This document shows, in pieces, positions 19,828-28,076 of a DNA stretch of 64,000 nucleotides (positions are counted from its first letter, which is position 1; each line of letters begins with the position of its first letter). The DNA is from Burkholderia sp. USMB20 (lineage in GTDB: Bacteria; Pseudomonadota; Gammaproteobacteria; Burkholderiales; Burkholderiaceae). The notes beneath the pieces were generated by a model. It did not search any database, was not told the DNA's origin, and saw only the letters and a list, made by a program, of their open reading frames with translations. The stretch spans positions 22,973-86,972 of the forward strand of contig NZ_JTAN02000020.1 of NCBI RefSeq assembly GCF_000949135.2, in the 5' to 3' direction. The position numbers and the translations under genes are program-made.

Positions 19828-20031
19828 ATGGCAACCGGTACCGTCAAGTGGTTCAATGACGCAAAGGGCTTCGGCTTCATCACCCCGGAAGGCGGCGGCG
19901 ACGATCTGTTCGCGCACTTCTCGGAAATCCGCGTCGAAGGCTTCAAGACGCTGCAAGAAAACCAGAAGGTTGAATTCGAAGTGAAGACGGGCCCGAAGGG
20001 TCTGCAAGCTGCGAACATCCGTCCGGTCTAA
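19828..20031 (+). CDS. cspA: Cold-shock protein, CspA family
   Basis: The 67-residue protein is a single cold-shock (OB-fold) domain with the RNP1 motif KGFGFI and RNP2 motif DLFAHF, plus the opening [11 protein letters not shown]. Such proteins bind single-stranded RNA and melt secondary structure. The start has AGGAAC nine bases upstream. The strong promoter, long leader and own terminator (20053-20083) indicate a single-gene transcript. Whether this copy is cold-induced or constitutive cannot be told from sequence. Confidence 0.95.
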   Translation: MATGTVKWFNDAKGFGFITPEGGGDDLFAHFSEIRVEGFKTLQENQKVEFEVKTGPKGLQAANIRPV

Positions 20032-20052
20032 GTTCGGCGCGATAATTCGTGT

Positions 20053-20083
20053 AAAAAAGCCCCGCTTCGGCGGGGCTTTTTGT
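20053..20083. terminator. Bidirectional terminator, cold-shock and Hsp70-like genes
   Basis: AGCCCCGC, a TTCG tetraloop and GCGGGGCT form a perfect stem with A-run before and T-run after, so it works on both strands between convergent genes. Confidence 0.9.
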
Positions 20084-20134
20084 TTTCCGGCGCGGGCAGC
20101 CATGCGGCCGCCGCCGATCGAGAATGGCCTCCGG

Positions 20135-21385
20135 TCAGCCGAACAGCCGCTGCGCGTGAATGCCGAGCCCGGTCGCGACGCTCGCGAGGCGATCGCCGAA
20201 CACCGGCTGCGCATCCGGGAATGCGCCGGCGAGCGCACCCGACAGGAACGCGAGCCCGGTCGAGCCGCCGGTGAAATACAGCGCGCCGACGTCGCGCGGC
20301 GCGACGCCCGCCAGCCGCACCGTTTCGCGCGCGGCATCGACGATGCGCGCGGTGTCGTCGACGCTCGCGTCGACGAGGCGTTCGGCGTCGAACGCGATCT
20401 GCAGATCCTCTTCCACGTCGTTCAGGTCGATCATCGTCTCCCCGCCCGCCGCCACACCGATCTTCGCTTCTTCCGCGCGCGCCATCAGTGCATGCCCGAG
20501 CCGCTGCTCAACCACGCGCGTGAGCCGGTCGTACTGCCGCACGTCCTGGTACAGGTGCTTCATCAGCTTCAGCTCGCCCAGCCGCTTCGGCGTGTAGACC
20601 GTGTTGATCAGGTGCCAGGTCGCCAGGTCGAAGTAGATCCGGTTCGGCAGCTCGCGTCCCTCGGGATCGAGCGCGCGGTAGCCGAACGCCGGCAGGATCG
20701 CCGCCAGCTCGACGCGCCGGTCGTAGTCGGTGCCCGCGACGTGCACGCCGTGGTGCGCGAGCACGTCGTCCTTGCGCTCGAGGCGCGCCATCCGCTCCGG
20801 CCCGACGCGCACCAGCGAGAAGTCCGACGTACCGCCGCCGATGTCGGCGACCAGCACCAGCCGCTCGGCCTGCTGGCGCGACTCGTAGTCGAACGCGGCC
20901 GCGATCGGTTCGTACTGGAAATGCACGTCCGCGAACCCGACCGACTGCGCGGCCGCTTCGAGCTGGTCCTGCGCGAGACGGTCGGCGCGCGGATCGTCGT
21001 CGACGAAGAACACCGGCCGGCCGAGCACCGCGCGGCCGATCGGCGCGCCGGCGCGCGCTTCGGCCTTGCGTTTCAGGTGCGTCAGGAAGCGCGCGATGAT
21101 CTCCGTGTACGCCATCGCACTACCGTCGCCGAGATCCGTCGTCGTTTCCGCGAGCGGCGAGCCGAGGATGCTCTTCATCGAGCGCATCAGGCGGCCGTCG
21201 AAACCGTCGATATAGGACGCGAGCGCCGCCCGGCCGTATTCGACCGTCTGCTCGTCGTTGTTGAAGAAGATCGCGGTGGGCAGCGTCAGGTGGTCGCCCT
21301 CGACGGGCGCGAGGCGCATGGCGTCGCCGTCGGGCAGGGCCACGGCGGAATTGGACGTGCCGAAATCGATCGCGCAGTAAGTCAT
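20135..21385 (-). CDS. Hsp70-like ATPase, YegD type
   Basis: The 416-residue protein consists essentially of an actin/Hsp70 nucleotide-binding domain: phosphate-1 motif YCAIDFGTSNSAVA at the start, ADIGGGTSDFSLV (phosphate 2) in the middle and LYFTGGSTGLAFLSG (adenosine site) near the end. The FQYEPIAAAFDYE segment is close to E. coli YegD. The substrate-binding domain of DnaK is absent, so it is not a canonical chaperone; the partner is unknown. The start was set at ATG 21385 because MTYCAIDFG begins the first strand; ATG 21403 would add six residues. A tandem-repeat region lies directly upstream. Confidence 0.87.
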   Translation of the reverse strand: MTYCAIDFGTSNSAVALPDGDAMRLAPVEGDHLTLPTAIFFNNDEQTVEYGRAALASYIDGFDGRLMRSMKSILGSPLAETTTDLGDGSAMAYTEIIARFLTHLKRKAEARAGAPIGRAVLGRPVFFVDDDPRADRLAQDQLEAAAQSVGFADVHFQYEPIAAAFDYESRQQAERLVLVADIGGGTSDFSLVRVGPERMARLERKDDVLAHHGVHVAGTDYDRRVELAAILPAFGYRALDPEGRELPNRIYFDLATWHLINTVYTPKRLGELKLMKHLYQDVRQYDRLTRVVEQRLGHALMARAEEAKIGVAAGGETMIDLNDVEEDLQIAFDAERLVDASVDDTARIVDAARETVRLAGVAPRDVGALYFTGGSTGLAFLSGALAGAFPDAQPVFGDRLASVATGLGIHAQRLFG

Positions 21386-21512
21386 GGGAAGGTGCCGCAG
21401 CATGGCCGGCGCGAAAACGGAAAGGACGGGCTTTTTAACATGAAGCCCGCCGGATCACAACCGGGGGCGGCCGCCGGCGCGGTGCAACCGGCCCGGGGCG
21501 GAGATCAGGCGC

Positions 21513-21684
21513 GCCTGCGGCATGCCGGCGACAGGTTCGGACAGAGTGCTCGACGCGCCCCGGCACCCGCTTGCGGCACACCGGCGACAGGCGCAGACGG
21601 GGTGCCCGACGCGCCCCGCTGCCCGCCTGCGGCGCACCGGCAACCGGTGCGGACAAGGTGCTCGACGCACGCCTGCCCGCTTGC
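21513..21684. repeat. Three-copy 56-bp tandem repeat
   Basis: Units start at 21513, 21569 and 21625, each opening with GC(C/T)TGCGGC, with lengths 56, 56 and 54 bp; a partial fourth start (GCTTGC) is at 21679. Copies differ at several positions. The array lies between the nitroreductase stop and the Hsp70-like gene. Since 56 is not a multiple of three and no conserved peptide results, it is probably not coding. The remaining part of the gap (21386-21512) has nothing recognisable. Confidence 0.8.
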
Positions 21685-21688
21685 ACCA

Positions 21689-22294
21689 TCAGGCCGCGGC
21701 GTCGAAACCCTTCTTCCATGCGCCCGCATACACGACCTCGCCGATCGCATGGCGCGTGCGCGGCGCCTTTTCGCGTTCGCGCAACACCGGGTCGAGCTTG
21801 TCGACGTTGCCGTAGTGGCCGAGCGAGATGATCGCCGGAATCGCGACGTCGGCCGGAATCTCGAACGCATCGCGGAACGCCTTCGCATCGAAGCCGCTCA
21901 TCTGGTGCGCGGCGAGACCCAGCGCGTGCGCCTGCAGCACCAGCGACATCGCGGCCGCGCCCGCATCGTACAGCGCGGTCGGCGCCGGCTCGCCCTTCGG
22001 CGTGAGCGTATGCGCGGTCACGGCGATCAGCACCGGCGCCGGCGCGTTCCAGCCCTGGTTGAACGGCACCAGCGTCGCGAATGCGTGCTTGAACGCCGCT
22101 TCGTCCTGCGTGCGATCGAACACGATGAAGCGCCACGGTTGCGCGTTGTAGGCGGACGGCGCCCAGCGCGCCGCTTCGAGCACCGCGTGCAGATCGGCGG
22201 CGCTGATCGGCTCGTCCGAATACGCGCGCGGGCTCCAGCGGCCGGCAATCAGGTCGTGAATCGAAACAGTGGTGGGAGCAGGTTTGACGGACAT
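21689..22294 (-). CDS. Nitroreductase family protein
   Basis: The 201-residue protein matches FMN-dependent nitroreductases. Signs are the FMN-phosphate motif RWSPRAYSDEPIS near the N-terminus, LEAARWAPSAYNAQPWRFIVF, the DAGAAAMSLVLQAHALGL dimer helix and IISLGHYG near the C-terminus. It probably reduces nitro or quinone compounds with NAD(P)H in the cytoplasm. The start at 22294 has AGGA eight bases upstream; an upstream in-frame ATG at 22312 adds six residues and is less well placed. Confidence 0.88.
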   Translation of the reverse strand: MSVKPAPTTVSIHDLIAGRWSPRAYSDEPISAADLHAVLEAARWAPSAYNAQPWRFIVFDRTQDEAAFKHAFATLVPFNQGWNAPAPVLIAVTAHTLTPKGEPAPTALYDAGAAAMSLVLQAHALGLAAHQMSGFDAKAFRDAFEIPADVAIPAIISLGHYGNVDKLDPVLREREKAPRTRHAIGEVVYAGAWKKGFDAAA

Positions 22295-22451
22295 GCGGTT
22301 CCTCGCTGACATCGATGAAGGGCGCGAACGCCCGGCGAACCGCAAGCATAACCGCTTGAGCCGTCGCGCGCCCGGTCATCCCGCGCAATGCAAATCACCG
22401 ATCCTGCATTGACCGGCCGCACCCGCGCACGGGCCGGCCGGCGCACCGCGC

Positions 22452-23735
22452 TCAGGCGGCCTGCGCGGCCGCGCGGGACGGGCCGCGATTGATCCGCAGC
22501 ACGATCAGCGCACCGACGATGCAGAGCGCGCCCGAGATCATCGACGCGATCGTATAGGTGCCGAGGCTCGCGCGCAGCAGCCCCGCGCCGAGCGCCGCGA
22601 ACGCCGCGCCCAGTTGGTGGCCGGCGACGATCCAGCCGAACACGACCGGCGCCGCGGCCTTGCCGAACACGTCGGTGGCCAGCCGCACGGTCGGCGGCAC
22701 GGTCGCGATCCAGTCGAGCCCGTAGAACATCGCGAACAGCGGCAGACCGAAGAAGTCGATGCCGAACGCATGCGGCAGGTAGATCAACGACAGCCCGCGC
22801 AGCCCGTAGTACCAGAACAGCAGCACGCGGTTGTCGTAGCGGTCGGACAGCCAGCCCGACAGCGTCGTGCCGAACAGGTCGAACACGCCCATCGCGGCGA
22901 GCAGCGACGCGCCCTGCACTTCGGACATCCCGTAGTCGCTGCACATCGCGATCAGGTGCGTGCCGACGTAGCCGTTGGTGCTCGCGCCGCAGATGAAGAA
23001 GCTGAAGAACAGCAGCCAGAAGTCGCGCGAGCGGCTCGCCGTCAGCAGCGTGCGGAACGCGACCGCGAGCGGGTTCTCCTTCGTCGCGTCGGGCGCCGCC
23101 GGCGCGTCGGCCGGCTCGCCGTACGGACGCAGCTGCACGTCGGCCGGCCGCTCGGGCAGCAGGAACGCGACCAGCGGAATCACGATCGCGGCCGCCACCG
23201 CGACGACCAGCACGACCGGCCGCCAGCCGTGGCGCTGCGCGATCGCCGCGAGCATCGGCAGGAACACGAGCTGCCCGGTGGCCGTGCTCGCGGTCAGGAT
23301 ACCCATCACGAGACCGCGCCGCGCATGGAACCAGCGTGTGACGAAGGTCGCGGACAGCGTCAGCGCGACGACACCCGTCGAGCAGCCGACCATCAGCCCC
23401 CAGATCACGACCATCTGCCAGCTCTGCGTCATCATCGACGACAGCGCGACGCCCGCGCTCATCGTCACGAGCGCGGTCAGGATCGTCGGCCGCAGCCCGA
23501 AACGCTGCATCGCCGCGGCCGCGAACGGCCCCGTCAGGCCGTACAGCGCGATGTTCACCGAAATCGCCAGCGAAATCGCCGCGCGGCTCCAGCCGAGTTC
23601 GCGCTCGAGCGGCACCATCAGCACGCTCGGCGTCGCGCGCGTGCCGGCCGCCGCCAGCAGGATCAGGAAAACCACCGCCGCCGCGAGCCATCCATAGTGG
23701 AAGCGCCCGCCGATTCGTGTCACTGCCCAGTTCAT
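22452..23735 (-). CDS. MFS transporter under likely TetR control
   Basis: The 427-residue protein has twelve membrane segments and opens with HYGWLAAAVVFLILLAAAG, like organic-acid MFS carriers. A TKENP-containing cytoplasmic loop separates the halves and the GWLSDRYDNRVLL loop is the second-half MFS signature. It shares general form, but little direct similarity, with the MFS protein at 3233-4552. It is transcribed divergently from a TetR regulator, and the two flank a pair of operator-like repeats, so repression by that TetR protein and induction by the transported compound are likely. Confidence 0.86.
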   Translation of the reverse strand: MNWAVTRIGGRFHYGWLAAAVVFLILLAAAGTRATPSVLMVPLERELGWSRAAISLAISVNIALYGLTGPFAAAAMQRFGLRPTILTALVTMSAGVALSSMMTQSWQMVVIWGLMVGCSTGVVALTLSATFVTRWFHARRGLVMGILTASTATGQLVFLPMLAAIAQRHGWRPVVLVVAVAAAIVIPLVAFLLPERPADVQLRPYGEPADAPAAPDATKENPLAVAFRTLLTASRSRDFWLLFFSFFICGASTNGYVGTHLIAMCSDYGMSEVQGASLLAAMGVFDLFGTTLSGWLSDRYDNRVLLFWYYGLRGLSLIYLPHAFGIDFFGLPLFAMFYGLDWIATVPPTVRLATDVFGKAAAPVVFGWIVAGHQLGAAFAALGAGLLRASLGTYTIASMISGALCIVGALIVLRINRGPSRAAAQAA

Positions 23736-23867
23736 GTTGTCGCTCTCCAGTTGGCGGGCCCGCGCTCGCGCGCCAGCCCCGCCTCACCTCCGGGCCACCT
23801 CCGCCGCACGCTGCATCGGCTGACCCGGGCCGATACGTGGCATTTGTCTGTCGATCCGGGCGGCATT

Positions 23868-23917
23868 GTTACCGCTCGGTCACAAGTGTGTTGCGATCGT
23901 AGTGACCAGTCGGTAAC
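23868..23917. promoter_or_regulatory. Paired TetR operators between divergent genes
   Basis: Arms at 23868-23883 and 23902-23917 are inverted copies of each other matching at 13 of 16 positions. Each arm is itself a near-palindrome, GTGACC-N4-GGTAAC or its partner, the shape of a TetR-family operator. The 18 bp between would hold overlapping promoters. Both genes could be controlled from here. Confidence 0.65.
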
Positions 23918-23952
23918 ATGTCAAGCAATTCACCACGCAGTCGAGGGTCATC

Positions 23953-24576
23953 ATGTCGGGCATCGAGGCCGCCAACAAGCCGCCGGCACGCCGCACGCGC
24001 CGGCCGATCGCCGCGGCCGCCGCGCAGGAACACCTGCTGCGCGCCGCGGAGGAGCTGTTTTACAAGGAAGGGGTGCGCGCGGTCGGCGTCGAGGCGGTCG
24101 TGGAGCGCGCGGGCGTCAACAAGATGAGCCTGTACCGCCAGTTCTCGTCGAAGGACGAGCTGATCCTCGCGTATCTGGAACGGATGGATGCGTGCTTCTT
24201 CGAGCGTCTCGATTCGAGCGTCGCGAAGCATCCGGGCCAGCCGAAGGCGCAACTGATCCAGTATTTCGTCGATCTGGCCGAACGCGCGACGCAGAAGGAC
24301 TATCGCGGCTGTCCGTTCGTCAACGTCGCGGCCGAATTCCCGGATACGTCGCATCCGGCGCGCGAGCGCGTCGCGCAGAACAAGGAACAGCTGATGAAGC
24401 GGCTCGTCGAGTTGTGCGAAGGCGCGGGCGCCCGGCAGCCGAAAGCGCTCGCCGATGCGCTCGCGCTCATCGTCGAAGGCATCTACGCGGCCAGCCAGAC
24501 CTACCGGCACGGCGAAACGCCGATCGGCACCGCGCCCGCGCTGGCCACGCAGCTGATCGAAGCCGCCTGCGCGTGA
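23953..24576 (+). CDS. TetR-family transcriptional regulator
   Basis: The 207-residue protein has a basic N-terminal tail and then the TetR helix-turn-helix (about 25-70): LLRAAEELFYKEGVRAVGVE, AVVERAGVNKMSLYRQFSSK and DELILAYL. The C-terminal helical domain includes a cysteine in the YRGCPFVNVAAEF segment, typical of a TetR subgroup. It probably represses itself and the divergent MFS gene through the paired operators at 23868-23917. GAGGGTC precedes the start. The ligand is unknown. Confidence 0.9.
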   Translation: MSGIEAANKPPARRTRRPIAAAAAQEHLLRAAEELFYKEGVRAVGVEAVVERAGVNKMSLYRQFSSKDELILAYLERMDACFFERLDSSVAKHPGQPKAQLIQYFVDLAERATQKDYRGCPFVNVAAEFPDTSHPARERVAQNKEQLMKRLVELCEGAGARQPKALADALALIVEGIYAASQTYRHGETPIGTAPALATQLIEAACA

Positions 24577-24658
24577 CGGGCGGCGCACGCCCCGCCCCGG
24601 CGTGCCCGCTCCGGCTACAATGCGGCCCTCGCTGCCGCTTCGCCCGACCGCCTCCGCC

Positions 24659-25231
24659 ATGACCGATACCCGCCCCGACTCGCACGACGACATTCTCGCC
24701 GCCACGCGGCACTGGCTCGCGCGCGCGGTGATCGGGCTCAATCTGTGCCCGTTCGCGAAGAGCGTCTATGTGAAGGACCAGGTACGCTACGCGATCAGCG
24801 AAGCGACGACGCTCGAGGACGCGCTCGCCGATCTCGAAACCGAGCTGCGCGCGCTCGAAGCGGCGGATCCGCAGCAGGTCGACACGACGCTCGTGATCTA
24901 TCCGCGCGCGTTCGCGGATTTCGTCGACTACAACGATGCGCTGTTCTTCGCCGAGCGGCTCGTGCGGCAACTGCGACTCGACGGCGTGCTGCAGATTGCG
25001 AGCTTCCATCCCGAGTACCGGTTCGAAGGCAGCGAAGCCGACGACATCGAGAACTACACGAACCGCGCGCCGTATCCGATCCTGCACCTGCTGCGCGAGG
25101 ACAGCATCGCGCGCGCGGTCGATGCGTTCCCGGACGCATCCGCGATCTACGAGAAAAACCAGGAAACGCTGCGCCGCCTCGGCCATGACGGCTGGCGTGA
25201 ATGGATGCGCCGGCCGGGCGACGACGTCTGA
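24659..25231 (+). CDS. DUF1415 family protein
   Basis: The 190-residue protein matches DUF1415, a family of unknown function in beta- and gammaproteobacteria. Characteristic parts are the VIGLNLCPFAKSVYV segment near the N-terminus with its single Cys, TLVIYPRAFADFVDYNDAL, and IASFHPEYRFEGS followed by NYTNRAPYPILHLLRE. The NLCPFA motif suggests a possible thiol or metal site, which is inference. It starts 82 bp after the TetR gene; a TACAAT hexamer at 24616 may be its -10. Confidence 0.85.
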   Translation: MTDTRPDSHDDILAATRHWLARAVIGLNLCPFAKSVYVKDQVRYAISEATTLEDALADLETELRALEAADPQQVDTTLVIYPRAFADFVDYNDALFFAERLVRQLRLDGVLQIASFHPEYRFEGSEADDIENYTNRAPYPILHLLREDSIARAVDAFPDASAIYEKNQETLRRLGHDGWREWMRRPGDDV

Positions 25232-25280
25232 CGCGTCGCACGGCGGGTGGCTGGCGCGCGGCAGCCGGGCCGGACGTCGG

Positions 25281-25326
25281 TCCGCCTCAGTCCGCCTCAG
25301 TCCGCCTCGGTCCGCCTCAGTCCGCG
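25281..25326. repeat. 10-bp tandem repeat overlapping a stop codon
   Basis: Four head-to-tail copies of TCCGCCTCAG (one with G for A) start at 25281, 25291, 25301 and 25311, followed by TCCGCG. On the minus strand each perfect unit contains TGA, and the copy at 25311-25320 supplies the stop codon of the methyltransferase gene. Confidence 0.85.
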
Positions 25327-26207
25327 GACTGCTCGACGGCCTCGCCGGCCGCCGCCGCGGGCGCCGGCGCGAAGAAGCGCTCGTTCAGTTCGGCGAGCCC
25401 GAACATGCCGAGGATCTCGTTCAGCCGCTCGCCGGGCTTGCGGCGGGGCAGGTTCTTGTACTGCGCGATGATCAGCTCGTTCTTCATCGAATGCTCCCAG
25501 CCGACCAGCTCGGTCACGCTCACCTGGTAGCCGTGCGCCTCGAGCTGCAGGCAGCGCAGCACGTTGGTGATCTGGCTGCCGAATTCGCGCGTATGCAGCG
25601 GATGCCGCCACACTTCCGTCAGCGCGTTCGCGAGCGACTTGCCCTTGTTCTTGCGCAGCACGCCCGCGACCTCCGCCTGGCAGCACGGCACCAGCACGAT
25701 GTGCTGCGCGCGCTTCGCGAGCGCGAACCGGATCGCGTCGTCGGTCGCCGTGTCGCATGCATGCAGCGCGGTGACGACGTCGACCGTTTCGGGCAGCTTC
25801 GGCGACGTGATCGAATCGGCGACCGACAGGTTCAGGAACGACATCCCGCCGAATCCGAGCCGCGCGGCGAGTTCGGTGGAGCGCGTGACGAGTTCCTCGC
25901 GCGTCTCGATCCCGTACACGTGCGACGCGAACGCCGGCGTGCCGTGCCCCGGCTGCTGCTTGAAGAACAGGTCGTACAGGATGAAGCCGAGATACGACTT
26001 GCCGGCGCCGTGATCGACGAGCGTCACGCCGCCCTTGTCGGCCTGCACGCTCGCGAGCAGCGGCTCGATGAACTGGAACAGGTGATAGACCTGCTTCAGC
26101 TTGCGGCGGCTGTCCTGGTTCAGCTTGCCGTCGCGGGTCAGGATGTGCAGTTCCTTCAGCAGCTCGACGGACTGCTCCGGACGGATTTCGTAGGTCTTGT
26201 TCGACAT
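25317..26207 (-). CDS. SAM-dependent methyltransferase (Methyltransf_32-like)
   Basis: The 296-residue protein has an N-terminal helical part (KLNQDSRRKLKQVYHLFQFI) and then a class I methyltransferase core with SAM loop LVDHGAGKSYLGFILYDLF, an acidic strand end GIETREEL, and the ALHACDTATDDAI and VLVPCCQAEV motifs. The HACDTATD and PCCQ motifs are shared with METTL25/RRNAD1-like methyltransferases, so an RNA or protein substrate is possible but unproved. The start MSNKTYEIRP (26207) is preferred over an upstream ATG that adds an Arg-rich stub. The gene ends in a 10-bp tandem repeat. Confidence 0.82.
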   Translation of the reverse strand: MSNKTYEIRPEQSVELLKELHILTRDGKLNQDSRRKLKQVYHLFQFIEPLLASVQADKGGVTLVDHGAGKSYLGFILYDLFFKQQPGHGTPAFASHVYGIETREELVTRSTELAARLGFGGMSFLNLSVADSITSPKLPETVDVVTALHACDTATDDAIRFALAKRAQHIVLVPCCQAEVAGVLRKNKGKSLANALTEVWRHPLHTREFGSQITNVLRCLQLEAHGYQVSVTELVGWEHSMKNELIIAQYKNLPRRKPGERLNEILGMFGLAELNERFFAPAPAAAAGEAVEQSAD

Positions 26208-26296
26208 CGTGAAACGGCGCCGGGCCACGGTCGGTCGACCACGGCCCGGCGGCGGGAATTCGTGAGGAATGGCGACAGTTTACCGAAAATACGCGA

Positions 26297-27430
26297 TCAG
26301 GCTCGCGCGCCGAGCCGCCAGAGCGACGTGACCTCGGCGCGGCGCGCGGCGTGCAGCGGATCGTCCGCGTCGGACGACTTCGGGTGCGCGGGGCGGATGT
26401 CTTCGCGGCCGAGCACGACGAGGCCCGCTTCGTCGATCCATTGCAGCAGCGTGTCGCGCGGCCGCAGGCCGAGATGCTCGGCAAAATCGGACAGGATCAG
26501 CCAGCCCTCGCCGCCCGGTTCGAGATGGTCGGCAAGCCCCGCGAGGAAACCGCGCAGCATGCGGCTGTCGGGATCGTAGACCGCGTATTCGATCGGCGCG
26601 CTCGGACGGGCCGGCACCCACGGCGGGTTGCAGACGACGAGCGGCGCGCGGCCGGCCGGAAACAGGTCGGCTTCGACGACGTCGACGCGCCCGGCATGAC
26701 CGAGCCGCGCGACGTTCTCGCGGGCGCATGCGAGCGCACGCGGATCCTGGTCGGTCGCGACGATGCGCTCGACGCCGCGCGACGCGAGCACGGCCGCGAG
26801 CACGCCGGTGCCCGTGCCGATATCGAACGCGAGCGAGGTCGCGGGCAGCGGCGTGCGCGCGACGAGTTCGACGTATTCGCCGCGCACCGGCGAGAACACG
26901 CCGTAATGCGGATGGATCGGCGCGCCGCCGAGCGCCGGGATCGGCACGCCCTTCTTGCGCCATTCGTGCGCGCCGACGAGGCCGAGCAGTTCGCGCAGCG
27001 ACACGACCGACGGCGCGCCGCCCGGGCCGTATGCTTCCTCGCATGCGGCGCGCACGTCGGGCGCGCGGCGCAGCGGGATCGTGTAGTCGGCGTCGAGCGG
27101 GATCAGCAGCATCCCGAGCGTGCGGGCGCGCTGCGATTGCGCGAGCCGGTGCAGGTTGAACGCGTCGACGCCGACCGCGGCCTTCGCCTTCTTCGGCTTG
27201 CGTTCGACGCGGCGCGCCATCGCCTGCACGAGCTGGCGCGCATTCTGGAAATCGCCCTGCCAGACGAGTGCGGTGCCCTCGCACGCGAGGCGGTACGCCG
27301 CGTCGGCGGTGACGCGGTCGTCGGCGGGCACGGCGCGCTTCGGCGGCTGCACGCCGGCTTCGGAACGCCAGCGCACGGCATGTTCGGCGCCGTCGGCGTC
27401 GGTCCAGTGGAAAACGGGGAAATCGGTCAC
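26297..27430 (-). CDS. SAM-dependent methyltransferase, HemK/RsmC-like
   Basis: The 377-residue protein begins with GTG at 27430. Its C-terminal half is a class I methyltransferase with SAM loop FDIGTGTGVLAAVLASRG, acidic ATDQDPRAL and the catalytic NPPW motif (VVCNPPWVPAR), which marks enzymes that methylate an exocyclic or amide nitrogen in nucleic acids or glutamine. The N-terminal half (1-200) is not a known domain to me; it includes a Lys/Arg-rich patch (RRVERKPKKAKAA) that could bind RNA. It lies 89 bp upstream of the other methyltransferase on the same strand. The substrate is unknown. Confidence 0.8.
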   Translation of the reverse strand: MTDFPVFHWTDADGAEHAVRWRSEAGVQPPKRAVPADDRVTADAAYRLACEGTALVWQGDFQNARQLVQAMARRVERKPKKAKAAVGVDAFNLHRLAQSQRARTLGMLLIPLDADYTIPLRRAPDVRAACEEAYGPGGAPSVVSLRELLGLVGAHEWRKKGVPIPALGGAPIHPHYGVFSPVRGEYVELVARTPLPATSLAFDIGTGTGVLAAVLASRGVERIVATDQDPRALACARENVARLGHAGRVDVVEADLFPAGRAPLVVCNPPWVPARPSAPIEYAVYDPDSRMLRGFLAGLADHLEPGGEGWLILSDFAEHLGLRPRDTLLQWIDEAGLVVLGREDIRPAHPKSSDADDPLHAARRAEVTSLWRLGARA

Positions 27431-27506
27431 GCGAGCTCGGCTACGGTTGGCTTCAGACAGGCGGCGCTACCGGACTACCGGAGTGCGCCGCGCGGACCAC
27501 ACCATA

Positions 27507-27535
27507 CCGCGCTTTGCCCGCGCGGCAAAGCGCGG
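27507..27535. repeat. Perfect 12-bp-arm hairpin between genes
   Basis: Arms at 27507-27518 and 27524-27535 are exact reverse complements around a 5-nt loop. It lies 41 nt past the yegP stop and before the methyltransferase gene, both on the minus strand. There is no T-tract, so it may pause or shield rather than terminate. Confidence 0.6.
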
Positions 27536-27576
27536 GCGACCGCCCTGGCCGCCACCCGCGCGATGCTCGCGGCGTG

Positions 27577-27909
27577 TCAGCTCTGGTCGTCGAGCGCCGC
27601 GTCCGGCGCGTTCTGCTTCACCGACGCGATGCCGTTCTCGCGGCCGGCTTCAGCCTTGTACAGCTCGCTCGTGCCGATGATCTCGTGATTGCCGGCCTTC
27701 AGGTTGAACATGAACTGGCCGTTGCTCGCGGTCTTGCGCTCGTAGCGCGCGTCGTCCGGTGCGTTCTTGCGCACGGACGCGACGCCGTTTTCCGCCGACG
27801 CCTTGGTCTTGTACAGCTCGCTGCGCAGAATGATCTCGCCGTTGGCGGCCTTCAGGTGGAACAGGAACTGCCCGTCGTTCGCTTTCTTGATGACGAATTT
27901 CGCTGCCAT
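27577..27909 (-). CDS. yegP: YegP family protein, two DUF1508 repeats
   Basis: The 110-residue protein consists of two copies of the DUF1508 unit: FVIKKANDGQFLFHLKAANG (residues 5-24) with SELYKTKASAENGVASVRKN, and the second ERKTASNGQFMFNLKAGN with SELYKAEAGRENGIASVKQN. The internal repeat is obvious by eye. The family is widespread and small, and its function is not established. No signal peptide is present. GGAGAGGGCACC precedes the start. It stands alone, with a hairpin downstream. Confidence 0.92.
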   Translation of the reverse strand: MAAKFVIKKANDGQFLFHLKAANGEIILRSELYKTKASAENGVASVRKNAPDDARYERKTASNGQFMFNLKAGNHEIIGTSELYKAEAGRENGIASVKQNAPDAALDDQS

Positions 27910-28076
27910 GGTGCCCTCTCCAAAAAGTCGTCCGGCCCTCCGGACCGAGGCAGTCTAAACGCGATTGCAGCGCAAAACGTAAGGCGCGCGAAACACGATC
28001 GTCAGGAATCGTCAGACGGCGCTGCGATTGCGCCGCTTCGTCCAGCCCGGCATCCGGGGTGTCGCGCAGGCATCGT

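Noticed and set aside
21513-21684. CRISPR array
   Set aside because: The units abut with no spacers of unique sequence and there are no cas genes.
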